This document shows positions 42,739 through 53,149 of a DNA stretch of 64,000 nucleotides, one piece after another (position 1 is the stretch's first letter; the number at the start of each line of letters is the position of its first letter). This DNA comes from Triatoma infestans. Its lineage: Eukaryota; Arthropoda; Insecta; Hemiptera; Reduviidae. Below the pieces are notes generated by a model. That model searched no databases and was not told where the DNA came from. It saw only the letters and a program-made list of their open reading frames with translations. The position numbers and the translations under genes are program-made. The stretch covers positions 112,244 to 176,243 of the forward strand of contig JAAEAF010014370.1 of NCBI GenBank assembly GCA_011037195.1, given 5' to 3'.

Positions 42739-43090
42739 ACTAATAGGTTTTAGAAGGAAAGAAATTAGTGAAGAAGGGTTTTTGAGAAATAAGCTAGATT
42801 GAATGCTGAACACTGTACAATAAAATAAGACACACAAAACTGCCAGGACTTAACACGTAAATAGAAATTAAGTAGCGAGAGATTTAGACTGAGTAAAGAG
42901 AAAGGTGGTAGTTGATTGCTGGCGCATTGTAACTGCTGTATAAACTGTTCTAAAGACTGTCTCCTGTAGGGCTAGCGCAGCTGTATATATACAGAGCCTC
43001 CCACTCTGGTCTGGCCTAAGTAGCAAGTGAGATTCTCAGTTTTGTGCCTTTCTCTGTGATTTGGATCCCTCTCTTCGGATCCTATTACAA
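42739..43090 (-). mobile_element. Solo LTR, family A copy 2
   Basis: 352 bp between GGTAT direct repeats (42734-42738, 43091-43095), ends ACTAATAGG ... CCTATTACAA. Same family as 39813-40167. It contains a TATA-like palindrome (ctgtatatatacag, about 42991). No internal retrotransposon sequence nearby. Confidence 0.65.
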
Positions 43091-43172
43091 GGTATTATAG
43101 CAATACGGTTTATTTGTTGCCCCACTCCATGTTAATGGAATGAGTTATATGAGTAGCATTTAAATCTTTACT

Positions 43173-44300
43173 AATAAGTTATTATTATTATTATTATTCA
43201 CAAAAGGGGAGGGCAAACCCTGCGCTATCCAAAGCCTCCCAGGGCCCATATAGCTACCCCTAAAGAATAACAACCACTGTAACTAGAACGAAAATCCATG
43301 CCCAGGTTTTAACCATCTAAGTTTCACCTCAGACCGAACAAATCGGACCAAAACCTTAAAAGGACACAGCTTAAGACCCTCTATCGATATCCTATTCCGG
43401 CCGGAGGTCCTAAACCTAATCTCCTCACAACCCAAACAATTCGTCATCAGATGCATGGGTGTTTCCTCCTCAGTCTCACAAACTCTACAAAAGGGGTCAG
43501 GCACGAGTCCCATTATATGCCACAGGTATTGAGTCTCCTTAAACCACAATGCCCAGAGAGAAATCCAACCAGATGTCTGAGGGAGGTCCGTGAAAGACAT
43601 CGGACCCCGCTACTCAAAGCTCCGCCGGGCCCCCAAAGAGCATTTCAGACTGCCGACAACCCCCTGCACTCATCCATAAGGATGAGTGCTGTGAGGTCAT
43701 CCACGTCTGAAAGCCCGACAAACATGTGTCAGAAGACACACCAACAGCAGGCTCTGGACCAATGAAAGGGAGAGAGGCACCTAATTTGGCAAACCTATCC
43801 ACCTCCTCATTCCCAAAAATTCCCATATGACCTGGAACCCAGACCAGAAGCACATCCTTTAATGAAGAAAGATCTTCCAGTCTTCTAGAACATTCCAACA
43901 CCAATCTGGAAGTGAAGACACATGAATTAAGCGCCTTCAACGCAGCCTGGCTATCCGAGCAGATACAAACCCTTTTAAATTAGTGTTACGCACCCTCTCA
44001 TCCAAAATACAGCAAAGAATTGCATAAACCTCAGCCTGGAAAACGGTGGCCCACCCACCAAGAGGCGCTACCAAATGATCTCCCGTCTTACAATGTGCAA
44101 ATATTCTATATACTGATTGAACTTTATCAGTATTTAGGTAGGGCGGACGAGATAGAATTGAAGACCTACTAACTACGTGTATATACATTTCTTTTCTCCC
44201 TTTTCCTTCCTCGTATCTCTGTAACGTAGCCTCTACCCAAACGAGCCACCTTTCTCTGACTCTCATCAGCACTTTCATTTCTCTCGGTTGAGTTCCATTG
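43173..44300 (-). pseudogene. I-clade-like LINE fragment with RNase H
   Basis: Minus strand from 44278: an RNase H region (FQAEVYAILCCILDERVR with the catalytic Glu), a frameshift, then KALNSCVFTSRLVLECSRRL, VLLVWVPGHMGIFGNEEVDR and FAKLGASLPFIGPEPAVG. After another shift come MGLVPDPFCRVCETEEETPM and HLMTNCLGCEEIRFRTSGRN, the CxxC...H...C C-terminal motif. The 3' end is a TAA repeat (43199-43173). The last RNase H Asp (EEVDRFA) is present. 5'-truncated within RNase H. A second copy of this family is at 46465-47063. Confidence 0.87.
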
Positions 44301-45262
44301 CCTTACATAGTTAGAAGGTCTTAAATTTTATATAGTCCTGCCATGAAAGAACTAAATATAACAAAAGTTTAATCAAACATTACGAAGGTTTAAACGCTAG
44401 TTTAATTTTTTAACAATTTTCATAAACTCAATTGGTCGGGAGTTTTCTGTTTCTTCCAACTTATTTCAATTTTTTTTTTTTTATTCCTTAAACACTTAGA
44501 GGCATCATTAAAGTTTATTCAAGACTAGGGGGATATCTTTCTTAGTTTGTTTTTGGCTACAATAAATGAAATTGGTTAAAAAAAAAGAAAAGTTTCTTTA
44601 AATATTTCTTATTACTTTCTCTTACTCTTCTTATTAAGGGAGGAAATATTACGAAAGTGTCATATTTTCACCGGAAGTATGTGTCGTATTTTGGCACCCA
44701 CTGAATTAGAAAAAAAGAAGGTTTCTTAGCGAATAATCTGTATGTGTGTGTGTTAACGGAATATCTTAAAAAACGATAAGCCACAGGAAGCTCAAATTTG
44801 GTATTCCATTTAGATACCACGAAGAGTTCAGGGAAAAATCCATGAATCAGAAGTACGAATTTTGCTGAAAGTTCTTTTTTTTTTTTTTTTTTTTCAGATT
44901 TTCGTTATTTTCTCGAAAACGGCTTCAACGATTTTTTTTCTTTAAACTTCATATACTATCTACGCACATAAATATCTATCACTTTTATTTAAAGAAATTT
45001 TTCCAAGAAAATTGATCTTGGGGGGGGGGTAAAGGGAGAAAAGTAGCATTAAGGATCCCCCACACCGACGCGAAACATTCGCTGCCGCGGCGGACACGGA
45101 ACCGCAGCGGAACAATAGTCATGGCGGTCTATGCATATATTCACACTGGGTGAAGCGGATTCCGCAACTATGGCGGCAGTACAGCGTCGTTTCGCTCCAA
45201 CGCTGCATGCAGAGTTTTTTCCGCTGCCGCTATTGTTTCGCTGCTTGGAATTATTGAAAAAA

Positions 45263-45328
45263 ATGGTGTTTTCCACAGAAAAGTTGATTGAAATAGTGAA
45301 AAATTATCCTATTATTTTAATTTCATGA
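45263..45328 (+). pseudogene. Start of a MADF-like accessory protein (Harbinger ORF)
   Basis: MVFSTEKLIEIVKNYPIILI then stop: the opening helix of a MADF/Myb-like DNA-binding domain (FxxEKLIExVrxYPxLYD). PIF/Harbinger elements usually carry such an accessory gene. Only about 21 codons remain before the deletion junction. The good Kozak-like context (aaaaaaATGG) supports the start. Confidence 0.6.
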
Positions 45329-45435
45329 ATCCATTTCCTTTTCATTTTTCTTCTGAAATAAAAAAGTGGCAGTAATATTAATATTATTATGATTATTATT
45401 ATTATTATTATAAAAATGTCTATATATCCACTTAC

Positions 45436-45506
45436 CTGTTTTTTACACTTTCAGCAAGTGCCAATAATAACAGAGCTTCTTCTTCATCAGAATCAGACGA
45501 AGACAT
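45436..45506 (-). pseudogene. First exon of a Harbinger-type gene
   Basis: MSSSDSDEEEALLLLALAES then VKNR across a CAG|GTAAGTGG donor: 71 nt, minus strand. An acidic Ser/Asp/Glu start followed by a Leu run is common at the N-terminus of PIF/Harbinger transposases. The donor is near-consensus. The downstream exons are deleted; the first exon survives with intact start and splice site. Confidence 0.6.
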
Positions 45507-45753
45507 TGTAATACGTTAACGATAAATATTATTAAAAAATAAATTTTGGTAGAATGTCCAAACACTCACTAAGGAAATCTAGTATGGAAAGATCTAATAT
45601 TCGCTACCGCGTCGGTGTGGGCAAACTTGTTTCGCTGCCGCGACGCCAGGAAATTTTCCGCCGCGGAAAGTTCGCATCCGCCGCGACAGCGAATGTTTCG
45701 CGTTGGTATGGGGGATCCTTTATGCTTTCCACCAAATTACCACACTTCAGTAT

Positions 45754-46147
45754 TGTAACGCAGCCGGTGATGCCATCTAGGAGAGAAGGCAGGTATACCT
45801 CAGGTTCTCCTAGTGGCCGCTGGAGAGCGCTGGCGGCACTCTAGCTCTCTGGAAAAATTGAGAATGTTCTAGAAGATTCTCCACCGGTATAAATAGTGGG
45901 ACCGCAGAGAGTTGGGAAAGTTTCCAGTTACAAACGAAGTGTAAGTTTGTGGAAGGTGTATAAAAAGTGAACAAAGTGAACTTTTGTGGTTTAAACTGTG
46001 AAGTAATTATTATTAAGTGTTGTATGTTGTAATTTATTGCGTATAACAATAAATTGGTGTTTTCTTTATCGAAGTTTAGAGTATTTTATCTATATGAACC
46101 CTCTTAAAACTAGTTGCAGTAGCTAGTTTGCAGGGAAAAACGTTACA
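45754..46147 (+). mobile_element. Solo LTR, family B
   Basis: 394 bp with TGTAACGCAGCC ... AACGTTACA inverted ends, flanked by GTAT on both sides (45750-45753, 46148-46151). It contains a TATA box (ggtataaatagtggg, about 45888) and a polyadenylation signal (caataaattggtg, about 46050) in the right order and spacing for an LTR. GC-richer than host. No internal domains nearby, so a solo LTR. A 4-bp duplication fits many insect gypsy-group elements. Confidence 0.83.
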
Positions 46148-46464
46148 GTATAATATATGGTTTTTTACTACCTACATAATACTATTAATACACATTTAGA
46201 AGCATTGATAGGATTTTAAATTTGAATAAAATTGGTCGAGCTGATGTTCTACAGAGTAGGTTTTTTGAGGGTTTTTTTTTTGAAACTTTCACGAAAATGG
46301 TTAACAAGGATTTTGGAATGCCTTGCTATATAGATAAAAACTTTTCACTTTTATTTAATACATTTTCTTTTAGAGGGCTATTAAAGGTGTCTGTCTGTCT
46401 GTACTATAAATTTAACATTTGCACAAGCTTTCTTGGTTGTGATATTGAGCGCTCCGCATAAGAT

Positions 46465-47063
46465 TATTATTATTTATTATTCAAGGAAGGAGGAGGGCAA
46501 AATCTTCGCTATCTAAAGCCTCCCTGAGACCATATAGCTACCCCTAAAGAATAACAACTGCTGGGTCTAAAACAAAAGTCCAGGCCCAGGTTTTATCCAT
46601 CTAAGTTTCACCACAGACCGAACAAATCGGACCAATACCTTAAAAGGACATAGCTTAAGATTCTCTACCGATACCCTATTCCGGTCGAAGGTCCTAAACC
46701 TAATCTCCACACAGCCCAAACAACCCGTCATTAGATGCATGGGTGTTTCCTGCTCCGTCTCACAAACTCTATAAAAGGGGGGTCAGGCATGAGTCCCATT
46801 GTATAGAAATGTCTCCTTAAGCCACAATGCTTAGTGAGGAAGCCAACCAGATGCCTAAGAGAGGTCCGTGAAAGACATCGGATCCCGCTACTTAAAGCTC
46901 CGTCCGGACCCCCAATGAGCATCTTAGACTGCTGACAACCCACTGCACTCATCCTTATGGATGAGTGCTGTGAGGTTATCCACGTCTGGAAGCCAAAGAC
47001 ACACCAACAGCAGGCTTCCAATGAAAGGGATAGAGACGCCTAATGTGGCAAACCTATCCACTT
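46465..47063 (-). mobile_element. LINE insertion, second copy of the 43-kb family, with TSD
   Basis: Very similar to 43200-43780 (shared gcctccctgagaccatatag, accgaacaaatcggaccaat, tgagtgctgtgaggttatcc). Minus strand includes FQTWITSQHSSIRMSA and SFMPDPPFIEFVRRSRK-like tail pieces, all frameshifted. Flanks CGCTCCGCATAAGAT (46450-46464) and CGCTCCACATAAGAT (47064-47078) form a 15-bp duplication with one mismatch. TAA tail at the left end. 5'-truncated. Confidence 0.83.
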
Positions 47064-47387
47064 CGCTCCACATAAGATATCAAAGGTATAAGCGCTCAGG
47101 TATCCAAATAAAATAGTAAAGTTTTTGTTTTTTATTTACAACGACAGATTTATTGTCATAAGAAATTTGATGAGTGCCATATATAGTAAATAGATAAAAT
47201 AAAAAAAAAAAAAAATATAAACGAGCAGAGAAGTCACCCAATGGTGACTTACGAGATTAGTTACTTTCGTCTATTAAGAGATCACGAGAACCACCACGTT
47301 CGCCGCAGACGTCTGGGAGAAGTATCAGGGAGTGTCCGGGATGAGAGCCGACGAACGAGAGGGTTGCAGTGAGGTTTGTGGATTTTT

Positions 47388-48377
47388 ACTTTCTCTTACT
47401 CCTAGTAAGAGGAAGTATTGTAATCGTGTCAAATTTTCGATATCGAGTTTTCACCGGAAATATCCGTTTTGAGGTTCCGTGAGTCCAAAAAAGTGGTTTT
47501 TAGCAAATGGTATCTGTGTGTGCGTGTGTGCATGTGAACAGCATGGCTCAAAAACGAAAAACCGCAGAAACTTGTACTTGATATTACATTTAGGTATCGC
47601 CATAGGATCTGACGGTGCGTTATGTGTCAAAATTCCACAACCAGAAGTAGCACTTTACTAGTTTTTTTTTTACGCTTTTGCGATTTTCTTAAAAATGGCT
47701 CCGACGATTTTGTTTAAACTATGTATATCAACTACACATACAAATTGCTACAACTTTTATTTGAAACATTTATCCGGGAAAATTCATTTAAGGGCACTTC
47801 TGGAGGAGGGGTGGGGTTACGTTTTCATCTTAACTGCTATTTCAGTTTATTAGAAAATTCTGTCATCTAAATAATGTTAATTAAAATTAAATATTTGTTG
47901 AAATTCCGAGTTTGAAAAAATCGGATAACCGGAAGTGCGTTTGTTTTAACACTTTTACTAAATGATTTTTTTCACTTTTCGCGATTTTCTCAAAAATGAG
48001 TCCGACGATTTTCTTGAAACTACGTATATAAACTAAACATGCAAAGATCTACATCTTTTATTCGAAACATATCTCTGGGAAAATTCATTTAAGGGCACTT
48101 TTAGGGGAGGGGTGGAGTTACAGTTTCCTTTAAAGTGGTATCACAGTTGATTATACAATTCTATTATCCAAACAAAATTAATTAGAAATAAATAGATGTC
48201 CAAAATTCCAAGTTTTAAGAAAATTAGTAAACCGGAAGTGCGCTGTTACTGAACAGTTGTTTCAGTTTTTGACGAATTTCGTTATATTTGGTACACAAAC
48301 TATATAACATTTGTCAATTATACTTTGAGAACAGGAGTAAGAGAAAGTTGTGTGAGTGTTTCATACCAGATTTTTTT
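47388..48377 (+). repeat. Dispersed ~1-kb repeat, reference copy
   Basis: Uninterrupted copy. Order: (1) terminal hairpin ctcttactcctagtaagag; (2) unique block with attttcgatatcgagttttc and gtgagtccaaaaaagtgg; (3) TG-rich tract; (4) unit 1 (47656-47940) with cttaaaaatggctccgacga, acaaattgctacaac and tcatttaagggcacttct; (5) unit 2 (47966-48245), a diverged copy of unit 1 at a period of about 300 bp; (6) a partial third start; (7) ggagtaagagaaag, then hairpin GTGTGAGTGTTTCATAC and CAGATTTTTTT. Both ends include ACTTTCTCTTACTCC in inverted orientation. No open frame of note. Confidence 0.85.
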
Positions 48378-48379
48378 GT

Positions 48380-49305
48380 AACGAATTTTGATGATATCTT
48401 TAAAAAAAAAAAGGGATACTGAAGTCATTGTGGATTGTTGAATTTGATACACATAGGGAACATTAACTTTGGTTCTAAGGATTTTGGGATTGGATACGAA
48501 AATAGTAAAGTAAGTTTACTTCTTTACTTCTTTGCAATTTACTGAGAAAGAAAGAAATCAAAGAAAATATTTGGAGTTGGGAAAAAAAACGGGTTGGAGC
48601 CACCTTAAAGTAGAATACGATGTAGAATGGGGATAGATAATCCCGACTTTTCAAGAGGGTAATTGGTGATTTTATTTTATTATTTTTCTAGCTGTTTGAA
48701 GGAGTTGTTGATTGAAATAATACAAAAAAAAAAGTTTTTGAAAATAACCATAAATTTGTTTGGGATATCATAGAAGATAAAGGAGGTGTTTTTACTAAGA
48801 ATTTGTAATTAATAACGATTTCTTCAGCGATTGTATTTAAGAAGATTAGCAAATTAGTCTTGCAAAGAAAATAATTAATAAATTTCAATATCAGCAGCAT
48901 AGAAATAATAATGAATATATTTTGATGGATGCATGAAAGTTGATTCGGGTAAAAAACAAGACGAGAATATATATTAGCAGCATTAGAACGTACAGATGAA
49001 TATGGATAGGAAGGTAATTGCTTCTATCCCTTCTATAGAAGTGGAAAACCCCACAATAATGGGTTTGCAACAGCATATTAACACGTTATGAAGAGCCGTA
49101 CAGTGCTTAGGGTTTATGAGATGACATAAGTATATCATCTTGGTGATTTCCATTTATAGTTAACTTATAACTTTCGCTAGACGCCTTTCTTTTATGTAAA
49201 TTAAACTTTTCAAAGTTCTTTCATATTATTTATTGCCAAAGTCTCCTTTGAGGGCATATAAATATCGTGAAGTTGCTTAGAATAACAATTGCGGTAGAAC
49301 TAAAG
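48380..49305. other. AT-rich, nothing recognised
   Basis: No motif or repeat assigned. Confidence 0.4.
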
Positions 49306-49311
49306 ATTATT

Positions 49312-49915
49312 TAAAAAAAAAAAAATCTGATGTGAAACACTCCCACAACTTTCTCTTACTCCAGTTCTCAAAATTATAATTGACAAATTTTATAGTATGT
49401 GTACCAAATTTAATGAAATTCATTTGAAAACTCAAAAAAACTGTACAGTAAAAGCGCACTTCTGGTTTACTAATTTTCTTGAAACTCAGAATTTTGGCCA
49501 TCTATTTATTTCTAATTAATTTTGTTTGGATGATAGAATTGTATAATCAATTATGATAGCACTTTAAAGAAAAACATAACCGCACCCATCCCCTAAAAAT
49601 GCCCTTTAATGAATTTTCACCAGAGAAATGTTTTAAATAAAAGTTGTAGATCTAGATTAGGTTTTCTGTAAAGTTGATTATACAATTCTATCATCCAAAA
49701 AAAAAAAAATTAATTAGAAATAAATAGATGGCCAAAATTCCGAGTTTCAAAAAAAAAAATAAGTTAACCGGAAGTGCGTTTTTACTGAACTTTTTTTTTC
49801 AGTTTTCGACGAACTCCAACGAATTTTCTTAAAATTTGGTACATAAAGTATAAAATTTGTCTCCAGAAAACTGGAGTAAGAGAAAGTTGTGTGGATGTTT
49901 TACACCAGATTTTTT
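49312..49915. repeat. Dispersed repeat as a head-to-head palindrome of two 3' ends
   Basis: 49312-49650 is the minus-orientation end (aaatctgatgtgaaacactc ... ttttaaataaaagttgtaga). 49655-49915 is the plus-orientation end (ttgattatacaattctatca ... ggatgttttacaccagattt). The two halves mirror each other. Neither half carries the opposite (ctcttactcctagtaagag) terminus. Confidence 0.7.
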
Positions 49916-50029
49916 TTTCATTCGTAAAGCATTACAATCAAAATATAATTTTTTAAAAAATATATGCATTTTTGTTCTGTAAATTGTATTTCATTTGTAA
50001 TGTGATAACAAGAAGGAGTGATAACAGAA

Positions 50030-50901
50030 ATATATAATTTTTAATTATATAAATTATAACTAGTGGTGCCAGCCAGACGCTATTATTCAATACAATAGCT
50101 GCGGTCAGTGCACGGTCAAAGGGACTGCCCGCCAAAGACACACCGCTTTCACAAGGGTCAACAAATCACTCAAAAGACCGACCACCTGGCTACAGTCCTT
50201 TGATAACTACCATCACCTGTCGCCACACCTGTTCACCGACCTATTCAAGACCTAGGGTCAACACACGGCAATAAACAAACACTCAAGACCGACCACCTGG
50301 CTACAGTCCTTTGATAACCGCCAACACCTGTTCAAGACCTAGGGTCAACACATGGCAAGAGATGTTTGAGTGTGACCCGTAATTACAAGACTTGTCAGTG
50401 TGTGGTGGATGGCAATATAAGGTCTCTCTCTACAGGAAGTGCGGAGGACTATTCTTCAGTATTTCATCAGCGTAACATCAAGATTCTACCAGTGACATAA
50501 TTCATACATCGGAGCGCGTCCCTATCTAAGTATTTAAACATATATTATTTATCAATCATTATAGTTGGTGCATTCTAGTTACAATTTAAATCATTTTAAA
50601 TTAATTGTAGTTTATCTTTTCAAACGTTTAAATTATTGTTAAAATATACATATATCTATTTTCGTAAATTCGTAATTCATATTCCGAATAACAACTCTCT
50701 AAAAATCTCTAAGTAACTCCCAACTACTCATCCCATCACAACACCTCTCCAAGACATCTGAACCCATTACACATTAAATTTTTTTTTTTTAATTCACTTT
50801 TATTATTTTTCATTTCAATAAATATTTTCTAATAAAATAAATTAACGTTTTTATTTTCAAATATATGTAAGGGGCAAGCAAAGCAGACCGAGTATAGCTA
50901 G
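50030..50901 (+). mobile_element. Helitron-like non-autonomous element
   Basis: The 3' end reads caagcaaagcagaccgagta then tagCTAG|T at 50898-50901, matching Helitron 3' ends (CTAG before host T) with a degenerate hairpin just upstream. The 5' side near 50052 (tataactagtggtgccagcc) resembles Helitron 5' regions, but the TC start is not clear, so the left limit is approximate. Inside, a block of about 111 bp (agaccgaccacctggctaca ...) is tandemly duplicated at 50174 and 50285. No Rep/helicase. Confidence 0.45.
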
Positions 50902-51110
50902 TATTATATAAATAAATTAATAAATATATATGTACATCATACTCAATGCTCATATTAATTCGTACCTTTAAAAGTGGTCAGCGAAAATTTTAAATTGCAT
51001 ATTTAGTGGTGATGGAATATTTAAAAGGTTATTAATTACAGGCATAGAGCAATTGTGATTGGTCGGCACATTTGTACGTGAAACTCCTGGAAAAATCCCT
51101 TAGTTTAGAT

Positions 51111-52511
51111 CAGTGGCTCCCAAAGTGGTCCCTATGGACCCCCAGGGGTCCCCGGTATCATGCAGGGGGGTCCGTGGAAAATTAAAATTGATTTGGGGGT
51201 CCCTGAACAACGTCATGGTGTCCGCGCAAGGTTTAATATAAAATAAAATTGTGATCCATTTTTCTTATTATTGAAATTAGCAGTATTGTACAACTCGGTA
51301 GGAAGATACCGAGGCTTTCTGGCATACTTAAAACAAGCTGTACCGAATGTATTTTCAGTACATTGTGTCATTCATCGACATCATTTAGTCGCAAAAAATC
51401 TTAGTGAACGTTTGCATGGATCACTAGATTATGTCATTAGAGCAGTTAATAAAATCAAAAGGAATGCCTTCAATGAGAGATTATTTGCTCAACTTTGTTT
51501 GGAAAATGACGAAGACTATAATCGTTTACTACTTCACACAGAAGTACGTTGGTTATCTAAAAGTGCATGTTTAAATTGATTTTATGCGCTCTTTGATTCA
51601 GTGTTGGAATTCCTGGAAAGCAAAGACAATGATTTGCGACACAATTTAATTAACTCAAAAAGTGACATAGCCTATATGACTGATTTATTTGCCAAATTTA
51701 ACGAAACTAATTTGAAACTACAAGGTGACCAATTAAATTTAATCAAAACTAAAAGCGTAATATCTGCGTTTGTTGCAAAACTTTTTCTGTACAAACAAAA
51801 CTTGGGAAGAGGAGAATGTTCTCAGTTTCCAAATCTTTCGAAATTGCAAAATAGAGATGAAGATTTGCTTGCTTACTGTCAACACTTAACGGCTCTTCAT
51901 GCAGACCTGAACCAAAGATTTGAGGATATTCTTCACATGGATATTCCCGACTGGGTGTTGAACCCTTTTGCGCGTGGACAAACTCAGATCCCAAACACAG
52001 ATGAATCCATACTAATACAGGAGCAGCTTATTGAAATATCCACAAATGAAGAACTTAAACCAATGTTTGAACAAGGATTCCACAAATTCTGGATACAAAA
52101 ACAGATCCCAATTTTATATCCTGCATTATGGGTTATTGTACAGAAGTTGTTGACTACTTCCCCGTCTTCCTATTTGGTAGAACGTAGATCCAGTGCTGTT
52201 ATGAACCTCATCACAAAAAAAAGAAACCGACTAGAAATTAGTGCTCGCGGGGATTTGCGGTTGCTACTCACAAACATTGAGCCGGACATAAATACATCAC
52301 GTTCATCCAAGTCATTAATTTTTTATTTTTATTTTAAACAATAGTTACCATTTCAATAAATACTTCTGCAACAAAATGTTTTTTTTTTTAATTTGTAATT
52401 TTTATACTATGCATTTATGTAGCTTTTTCACTTCAAGGAGGGAGGGGGGTCCGTGGGCAAGTTTTGACTATATAAAATGGTCTATGGGTCAAAAAAGTTT
52501 GGGAACCACTG
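51111..52511 (+). mobile_element. hAT element with ZBED-like transposase
   Basis: Ends CAGTGGCTCCCAAAGTGGTC and, read inward, CAGTGGTTCCCAAACTTTTT are hAT terminal repeats. The 8-bp duplication GTTTAGAT flanks it perfectly (51103-51110, 52512-52519). It holds a 3' portion of a ZBED5/FAM200-like transposase. 5'-deleted internally (1.4 kb in all), so non-autonomous now. The perfect TSD suggests it is not old. Confidence 0.92.
51271..52344 (+). pseudogene. ZBED5-like hAT transposase, N-terminally deleted
   Basis: Frame 51271-51579 reads VPNVFSVHCVIHRHHLVAKN then LSERLHGSLDYVIRAVNKIK and LLHTEVRWLSKS, the conserved CxxHRxxLaxK...LHTExRWLSKG core of this hAT subfamily. After one in-frame TGA (after SACLN; usual RWLSKGxxLxRF), 51583-52344 continues FYALFDSVLEFLESKD, FAKFNETNLKLQGDQLNLI and SSYLVERRSSAVMNLITKKR, NRLEISARGDLRLLLT, which is the C-terminal dimerisation block (SSYxCExxFSxxxxIKxKxRxxLxxxxDLRxxLS; F to S change). 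The BED zinc finger and first catalytic Asp are missing. One stop plus the N-terminal deletion make it inactive. Confidence 0.9.
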
Positions 52512-52519
52512 GTTTAGAT

Positions 52520-53145
52520 TATAGATTGTTTTGCTGAAAATTTTAGTGGAGTCAAATTTCAAATCCACATGTTTGGTTCACACTGTTATTAGCGCTCTCT
52601 TGTAGGCGCTTACATGTAATCTTTGAAGGGGACTACTATCTGCCAGGATCACATCTATATTTATATGTTAAGACAAAAGATTATTATTTGAAGTTTTAAG
52701 AAAAGCAGACAAGTCTTTTAATTTTTAAAATAATTTATTTTCAGAACTGAAGGAGAATTCCTTCCTTTTTATTTAATTTGATTATAATTCCTTGACCGAA
52801 AAATCCTTCTTTATTTCTGTCACACTTTTTTCTCTTCACTTTTTTTTTTGTTGTCAAGTTTGGAGTTAAGAAAAAAAAAATCAGATAAAGTAAAAAAATA
52901 AGAATTTTCCAGGAGCACCAGTAGTCGTCTCTAATGCTTGCTTAACTGGAAATTGTTACGAGGGCGCACTGTTTTTTCTTTTTCCTTGTAATACTTTTAG
53001 GATTAGATGAAAGTCAGGTTAAGCTCTAATTACATTACCTTCCAGACAGGAAATAATTAATAATAAAAAATAAAAAAAAAACACGAAATTTCAAGTAAAT
53101 ATAATTATTTTATTTAAACTGCTTTTTAATTTTTTTAACTGATTT
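52520..53145. other. AT-rich, nothing recognised
   Basis: No motif recognised. Confidence 0.4.
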
Positions 53146-53149
53146 TTTT

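Larger units (their letters stand above)
45052..45719. mobile_element. PIF/Harbinger deletion derivative with both gene starts kept
   Basis: 668 bp. The ends AGGATCCCCCAYACCRACGC then GAAACATTCGCTGYCGCGGC are inverted copies of about 45 bp, flanked by TTA (45049-45051, 45720-45722). GC-rich ends contrast with the AT-rich host. On the plus strand near the left end it keeps the first codons of a MADF-like protein. On the minus strand near the right end it keeps the first exon of a probable transposase. The remainder of both genes is deleted, so it is non-autonomous. Confidence 0.88.
44615..46420 (+). repeat. Dispersed-repeat copy split by a Harbinger element and a solo LTR
   Basis: Left piece 44615-45051 (hairpin region ttctcttactcttcttatta, caccggaagt and a unit with cgaaaacggcttcaacga). 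After the two insertions, 46250-46400 has cacgaaaatggttaacaagg, tatttaatacattttctttt and agggctattaaagg, which are decayed unit words. Confidence 0.55.

Noticed and set aside
47225..47380. Possible coding stretch (ISYFRLLRDHENHHVRRRRL)
   Set aside because: Short, no start, no recognised family, directly abuts the dispersed repeat; insufficient support.
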